Origin: Actinomycetospora lutea | GTDB lineage: Bacteria; Actinomycetota; Actinomycetes; Mycobacteriales; Pseudonocardiaceae | Reading direction: 5' to 3' | NCBI RefSeq assembly: GCF_028737205.1 | Contig: NZ_JAQZAL010000013.1 | Span: forward strand, 114,663-178,662 | DNA length: 64,000 bases | Shown: positions 60,054-64,000 of the stretch, one piece after another | Layout of the letters: each line of letters starts with the position of its first letter | How positions within the stretch are numbered: the first letter of the stretch is position 1 | The notes under the pieces: generated by a model | Seen by the model: the letters and a program-made list of their open reading frames with translations, nothing else | The model's database searches: none | Told to the model about the DNA's origin: nothing | Program-made: the position numbers and the translations under genes

Positions 60054-61481
60054 TCAGTTGAAGTGCACGTACTCGAAGTCGACGGGCTTGTCGTTGATGC
60101 CGTTGGTCGGCGGGGCGATCCAGCTCGCGATCTTCCCGGGCTCGAGGACCGGGTGCATGAGCCCGCGGACGTGGGTCTTGTCGACGTCGGTGGGCAGCCA
60201 GCGGCCCTCGTTCGCCGTCCACTCCTCCTCGGAGATCATCTTGCCGTCGGGCGAGATGCGCTGGCCCGCGAAGGCGCCGACCTGGCGGTTGAAGCCGACG
60301 TGCGGCAGGTAGAGCTGCGCGTCGATGCCGTGCTTCTGCAGGATGCGGTTCCAGCGCTTGAGGCCGTTGGAGCAGTCGCCCATGTACTCGCTGCGCAGGT
60401 CCTGGTTGAGCGCCAGCAGGGCCGGCACCTCGGTGGTCGTGATGCGCCCGTCGCGCACGGCGTCCACGGCGCCCGCGTCGTCGGTGAGCACGTGGTCGTC
60501 CTTGCGCCGCTCCTCCTGCCAGCGGCCCTTGAGGCCGGCGGTGAAGTAGTTGGCGGCGTTGGTGGACGACTCGTTGCCGAAGAGGTCCAGCGAGACCGTG
60601 TAGTGGAAGTTGATGTACTTCTGGATCATCTCCAGCGGGATGCCGCCGGCCCCGGCGACCTCCTCGGAGTCGTGCTCGTTCATCAGCTGGGCGGTGCGGG
60701 TCACGACGCGATCGATGCCCGTGGTGCCCACGAACATGTGGTGGGCCTCCTCCTTGAGCATGAACTCGCAGGTGCGGCTCAGCGGGTCGAAGCCCGACTC
60801 CTTCAGCGTCCCGAGCTGGTACTTGCCGTCCCGGTCGGTGAAGTACGTGAACATGTAGAACGACAGCCAGTCGGGGGTCTCCTCGTTGAAGGCCCCGAGG
60901 ATGCGCGGCGAGTCGTCCGAGCCGGAGTTGCGCGCCAGCAGCTGGTCGGCCTCCTCGCGGCCCGCGCGCCCGAAGTAGGCGTGCAGCAGGTAGACCATCG
61001 CCCAGAGGTGACGGCCCTCCTCGACGTTGACCTGGAACAGGTTGCGCATGTCGTAGAGCGACGGGGCCGTAGCCCCGAGGAAGCGCTGCTGCTCGACCGA
61101 CGCGGGCTCGGTGTCGCCCTGGATGACGATGAGGCGCTGCAGGTCGGCGCGGTACTCGCCGGGCACCTCCTGCCAGACCGGCTCGCCCTTGTGCTCGCCG
61201 AACGCGATCTTGCGGTCCGGGTCGTGCTCGGAGAGGAAGACGCCCCAGCGGTACTCGTTCATCGGGACGTGGTCGAAGTGCGCCCACCCCTCGCGGCCGA
61301 CGTCGACGGCCGTGCGCAGGTAGACGTCCTTGGTGTCGACGGCGGGGCCCATGTCGCCCCACCAGTCGAGGAAGTTCGGCTGCCAGCGCTCGAGGGCGCG
61401 CTGGAGCTTGCGGTCGGACGCGAGGTCGACGTTGTTCGGGATCTTGGCGTCGAAGTCGATCTTCGGACGTGCGGAGGTCAT
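60054..61481 (-). CDS. boxB: Benzoyl-CoA 2,3-epoxidase subunit BoxB
   Basis: 475 residues from the ATG at 61481. A class I diiron oxygenase that, with BoxA reductase, epoxidises benzoyl-CoA. BoxB-specific sequence runs throughout: NNVDLASDRKLQRALERWQP, NFLDWWGDMGP, VEEGRHLWAMVYLL (diiron Glu and His), CEFMLKEEAHHMFVG, YTVSLDLFGNE, YMGDCSNGLKRWNRIL and WIAPPTNGINDKPVDFEYV. The gene starts eight bases after boxC ends, so they are coupled. BoxA, the FAD/FeS reductase, is not in the window. Confidence 0.96.
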   Translation of the reverse strand: MTSARPKIDFDAKIPNNVDLASDRKLQRALERWQPNFLDWWGDMGPAVDTKDVYLRTAVDVGREGWAHFDHVPMNEYRWGVFLSEHDPDRKIAFGEHKGEPVWQEVPGEYRADLQRLIVIQGDTEPASVEQQRFLGATAPSLYDMRNLFQVNVEEGRHLWAMVYLLHAYFGRAGREEADQLLARNSGSDDSPRILGAFNEETPDWLSFYMFTYFTDRDGKYQLGTLKESGFDPLSRTCEFMLKEEAHHMFVGTTGIDRVVTRTAQLMNEHDSEEVAGAGGIPLEMIQKYINFHYTVSLDLFGNESSTNAANYFTAGLKGRWQEERRKDDHVLTDDAGAVDAVRDGRITTTEVPALLALNQDLRSEYMGDCSNGLKRWNRILQKHGIDAQLYLPHVGFNRQVGAFAGQRISPDGKMISEEEWTANEGRWLPTDVDKTHVRGLMHPVLEPGKIASWIAPPTNGINDKPVDFEYVHFN

Positions 61482-61488
61482 GGGGTGC

Positions 61489-63210
61489 TCACACTCGCTT
61501 CTGGTCGAAGTCGGCCTTGCGTCCGGTGCCGTAGCGGCGCAGCGCACCCTCGGCACCCGAGGCGTTCGGGCGGATGAAGATCCAGTTCTGCCAGGCGGTC
61601 AGACGCCCGAAGATCCGCGTCTCCATGGTCTCGGGGCCGACGAACCGGTGGTTGGCCTCCATGCCGGTCAGGGCGTCGGGACTCAGGGAGGCGCGCTCCT
61701 CCAGGAGGATGCGGATCTCGTCCTCCCAGTCGATGTCGTCCGGCGCGTCGGTGACCAGCCCGGCCTCCTCGGCCTGCGCGCCGGTCAGACGCTCTCCCGT
61801 GCGCTCGTGCAGCTCGGCGACGGTCTCGTCGTCGCCGTAGAACCGCGACTGCAGGCGGGTCAGCCCGTTGCCCATGGGGAACGCGCCGAAGTTCGACTCG
61901 GTGAGCACGATCTGCGCCGGCTCCTGCTCCTCGTCGGCGTCCTCGAAGATGCCCTCGAGCATGTACTGCCGGTCGCAGGCCAGGGCCAGTTCGAGCAGCG
62001 CGCCGGCGAAACAGCTCCCGGGCTCGATGAGCGCGATGAGGCTGCGGCTGGTGACGTCGAGACGCTTGAGGGTGCGCTTGAAGTAGTGGCGGATCTCGTT
62101 GACCAGCCAGTCGGAGCCGGAGTGCTCGGCGATCACCCGCTCGAAGGCGAGGGCACCCTCGATCGACCCCTGCGTGCGGACCAGCCAGGTACCGATCTCG
62201 AGCTCGTTGGTGCGCAGCCGCAGGATGAGGTCGTCGAGCTCGCGGGTCATCGCCAGCGGCCAGAAGTCGGCGCCGAGGGCGTGGATGCGGTCGAGCGACT
62301 CGGGCACCGTGCCGGGCTCGGGGCCGAGCACCGTGATCGTCGCGGTGCGGGCGTCGCGGTCGAGCTCGCAGCGGACGTTGGGGTAGGTGATCGAGTCCGC
62401 GGTCTCCTCGCGGCGCAGGGGCGGGAGGGCGATGCCCTGCGCGTCGGACGGGCGGTGCGACCCCTGCGCGGCCTCGGCGGCGCGGGCGCGGACCGTCTCG
62501 TCCCACTGCTTGCGCGAGACGGTCTCGTCGACGAGCTTCCACTCGACGGCCTTGGGCCCCTGGAAGCCCTCGGACTTGGTGGCGAAGATGTCGGCGCGGT
62601 CCTTGCGGACGTGGCGCTTGTCGGTGACGCGGGTGAGCCCGCCGGTGCCGGGCAGCACGCCGAGCAGGGGGACCTCGGGTAGCGCCACCGCGCTCGAGCG
62701 GTCGTTGACCAGCAGGATCGTCTCGCAGGCCAGCGCCATCTCGTAGCCGCCGCCGGCCGCGGTGCCGTTGAGCGCCGCCACCCAGGTCTGGCCCGAGTTG
62801 GCCGTCATGTCCTCGATGCCGTTGCGCGTCTCGTTGGTGAACTTGCAGAAGTTCACCTTCCACGGGTGACTCGACTGGGCGAGCATCCGGATGTTCGCGC
62901 CGGCGCAGAAGTTGGAGTCCTTGCCGCTGGTCAGCACTACGCTGCGCACCTCGGGGTGCTCGAAGCGCAGGCGCTGGGTGAGGTCGTAGAGCTCGATGTC
63001 GACGCCCAGGTCGTACGAGTTGAGCTTGAGCTCGTAACCGGGCACGAGCCCGCCGTCCTCGGCGACGTCCAGGTAGACCCAGGCCGTCTCGCCGTCGACC
63101 TCGTACCGCCAGTGGCGGTACTGCGCGGGGTCGGTGTCGAAGTCGACCTGTGGAACGGTTTCCGGCGCCGGGGCTTGCCCCGCGGCGGGCGCATCCTCGA
63201 GAACGGTCAC
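61489..63210 (-). CDS. boxC: Benzoyl-CoA-dihydrodiol lyase BoxC
   Basis: 573 residues from the GTG at 63210 (AGGAGG upstream). A crotonase-superfamily double module: VVLTSGKDSNFCAGANIRML in the first half and the second-half SNFGAFPMGNGLTRLQSRFY, VALNGTAAGGGYEMALACE and PNASGAEGALRRYG. BoxC hydrolyses the 2,3-epoxybenzoyl-CoA ring and releases formate to give an open-chain aldehyde-CoA. Length and sequence fit the family. A formate dehydrogenase lies 20 kb away and could use the formate, which is inference. It is the first gene of the box operon and diverges from a GNAT-like gene. Confidence 0.95.
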   Translation of the reverse strand: MTVLEDAPAAGQAPAPETVPQVDFDTDPAQYRHWRYEVDGETAWVYLDVAEDGGLVPGYELKLNSYDLGVDIELYDLTQRLRFEHPEVRSVVLTSGKDSNFCAGANIRMLAQSSHPWKVNFCKFTNETRNGIEDMTANSGQTWVAALNGTAAGGGYEMALACETILLVNDRSSAVALPEVPLLGVLPGTGGLTRVTDKRHVRKDRADIFATKSEGFQGPKAVEWKLVDETVSRKQWDETVRARAAEAAQGSHRPSDAQGIALPPLRREETADSITYPNVRCELDRDARTATITVLGPEPGTVPESLDRIHALGADFWPLAMTRELDDLILRLRTNELEIGTWLVRTQGSIEGALAFERVIAEHSGSDWLVNEIRHYFKRTLKRLDVTSRSLIALIEPGSCFAGALLELALACDRQYMLEGIFEDADEEQEPAQIVLTESNFGAFPMGNGLTRLQSRFYGDDETVAELHERTGERLTGAQAEEAGLVTDAPDDIDWEDEIRILLEERASLSPDALTGMEANHRFVGPETMETRIFGRLTAWQNWIFIRPNASGAEGALRRYGTGRKADFDQKRV

Positions 63211-63294
63211 GGTGGTGGTCCCTCCTTGTCGTGCGGCCCATACTCTACGAGAATTCGACGCTGGTGCATAGAGCTGTAGAACGTTGGAGGACAC

Positions 63295-63744
63295 ATGACG
63301 TGGCAGTGGATCGCCGAGCACGACCCGCGCTGGGACCAGGACAAGGCCGCGGCGCTGGGTGACCTGCCGCCGACGCTCTTCGGGCTCGGCCACCCCGAGG
63401 TGGGGCGGCCGCTCGGCGACGCGTGGTGGCGGGTGGAGGACGGCGCCGGCTCGCCGATCGGCTACGGCCGGCTCGACGACACGTGGGGCGACGCCGAGAT
63501 CCTGATCATTTCGGCGCCCGCGGTCCGCGGCTCCGGGGTCGGGGTCTTCGTGCTGGAGAACCTCGAGCGGGAGGCCGCGACGCGCCAGCTCAACTACGTC
63601 TACAACGTCGTCCCGACCCGCCACCCCGAGGCCGAGGCCGTGCGCGACTGGCTCACCCGCCGCGGGTTCTCGGCGACCGAGGTGGGCGAACTGCGCAAGA
63701 AGGTCGCCTCGGGAGCGGCGCCGGGCGGGGCCTCATCGTCGTGA
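63295..63744 (+). CDS. GNAT-like N-acetyltransferase
   Basis: 149 residues from the ATG at 63295, preceded by GGAGG. N-terminal MTWQWIAEHDPRWD, then GSPIGYGRLDDTWGDAEILI and the acetyl-CoA-type region APAVRGSGVGVFVLENLEREA with LTRRGFSATEVGELRKK at the end. Fold and size fit GNAT proteins, although the classical R/Q-x2-G-x-G/A loop is reduced (RGSGVG). It diverges from boxC across 84 bases containing AT-rich promoter-like DNA. Its link to benzoate metabolism is only positional. Confidence 0.72.
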   Translation: MTWQWIAEHDPRWDQDKAAALGDLPPTLFGLGHPEVGRPLGDAWWRVEDGAGSPIGYGRLDDTWGDAEILIISAPAVRGSGVGVFVLENLEREAATRQLNYVYNVVPTRHPEAEAVRDWLTRRGFSATEVGELRKKVASGAAPGGASSS

Positions 63745-63864
63745 CCCGGCCCGTCCCGCGCGGGCGGTCGTCCACGTCGGCCCGTCCACCGGTGGTGCTG
63801 CCCCCGGCGCGCCGGTGTCGCGGAGGCGCGCGGCCGGCCTCCGTCGGCCGGCTCCGGGGCCGGC

Positions 63865-64000
63865 TCAGAAGGGTGGGGGGTCGTCGGGGTGGTGCGGGGC
63901 CGGCGGTGTCGGGGCCGGTGGGGCTGGTGTCGGCCCTCGGCGGCGCGTGCCGAACTTGGCGGCGTAGCGGGCGGCGAACCTGGCGCGCCAGTCGGGGTCG
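63865..64000 (-). CDS. 3' end of a protein, possibly DUF222/HNH endonuclease
   Basis: The last 44 or so codons of a minus-strand gene whose body lies beyond the right edge. The end reads DWRARFAARYAAKFGTRRRG, then a Pro/Ala-rich tail finishing DDPPPF. Actinobacterial DUF222/HNH endonuclease-signature proteins often end this way. The call rests on the tail only. Confidence 0.35.
   Translation of the reverse strand, partial: DPDWRARFAARYAAKFGTRRRGPTPAPPAPTPPAPHHPDDPPPF

Noticed and set aside
1..64000. CRISPR arrays, tRNA or rRNA genes, transposases, prophage
   Set aside because: Reading through the window I found no regularly spaced direct repeats, no cloverleaf-like sequence and no integrase or transposase motif. 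A weak tRNA could be missed without a covariance search.

Overview
This window is very GC-rich DNA with many GTG and TTG starts, Shine-Dalgarno sites, tightly overlapping genes (ATGA, GTGA and TGATG junctions), Ser/Thr kinase, SpoIIE-phosphatase and large LuxR regulators, cytochrome P450s and actinobacterial iron boxes. This points to a soil actinomycete, most likely of the Pseudonocardiales (Pseudonocardia or Actinomycetospora type). That assignment is inference from gene content; no rRNA is present. I saw no tRNA, CRISPR array, transposase or phage gene.

Layout. 1-6.1 kb: the 3' part of a P450, an exported protein, a TetR gene, alkane hydroxylase alkB, an MFS exporter and a PPOX-fold flavin protein. 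6.1-14.8 kb: an NIS siderophore locus resembling staphyloferrin B (sbn). It has an SbnA-like synthase, two IucA/IucC synthetases and an SbnG aldolase fused in frame to an SbnH decarboxylase, interrupted by a flavin oxidase and a broken LuxR gene. 14.8-17.4 kb: a Ser/Thr kinase and a siderophore-interacting reductase behind an iron box. The missing SbnB-like dehydrogenase lies 23 kb away (37.5-38.5 kb), bracketed by copies of a 40-bp palindromic repeat that also lies at the end of the second synthetase and inside the SbnG-SbnH fusion. 17.6-20.5 kb: amidohydrolase, small protein and Rieske ferredoxin, divergent from a LysR gene. 20.5-22.8 kb: a phosphatase, a TetR gene and a frameshifted MpaB-type oxygenase. 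23-26.4 kb: GntR, amidase and RutA-like monooxygenase, divergent from a PEP-mutase/isocitrate-lyase family enzyme, probably a heterocycle catabolic unit. 27.5-33.7 kb: an acyl-CoA ligase and cyclase unit divergent from a Crp-type regulator, an AidB-type flavoprotein and a hydrolase. 33.7-36.8 kb: a SpoIIE phosphatase, B12-binding protein and STAS partner-switch operon. 39.3-42.6 kb: a selenocysteine formate dehydrogenase alpha subunit with a readable SECIS hairpin. 43-53.5 kb: SDR, polyol dehydrogenase, a frameshifted ferredoxin, SodC, a D-2-hydroxyacid oxidase, a nuclease-like protein, and a P450/TetR pair divergent from an MDR/phosphotransferase pair. 53.6-58.1 kb: a large LuxR ATPase and two genes of unclear role. 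58.1-63.7 kb: a benzoate box operon (boxC, boxB, benzoate-CoA ligase, small acidic protein) and a GNAT-like gene. The 3' end of a possible HNH protein lies at the right edge.

How it works together. The siderophore genes would supply L-2,3-diaminopropionate (SbnA, SbnB), citrate (SbnG) and a decarboxylated amine (SbnH) to two NIS synthetases, with the siderophore-interacting reductase releasing iron. The rest is mainly oxidative catabolism (alkane, benzoate, N-heterocycle, hydroxy acids, formate), each unit with its own TetR, GntR, LysR or Crp regulator. Three genes (LuxR, MpaB, ferredoxin) carry a disabling change, and several families of palindromic intergenic repeats are scattered through the window.
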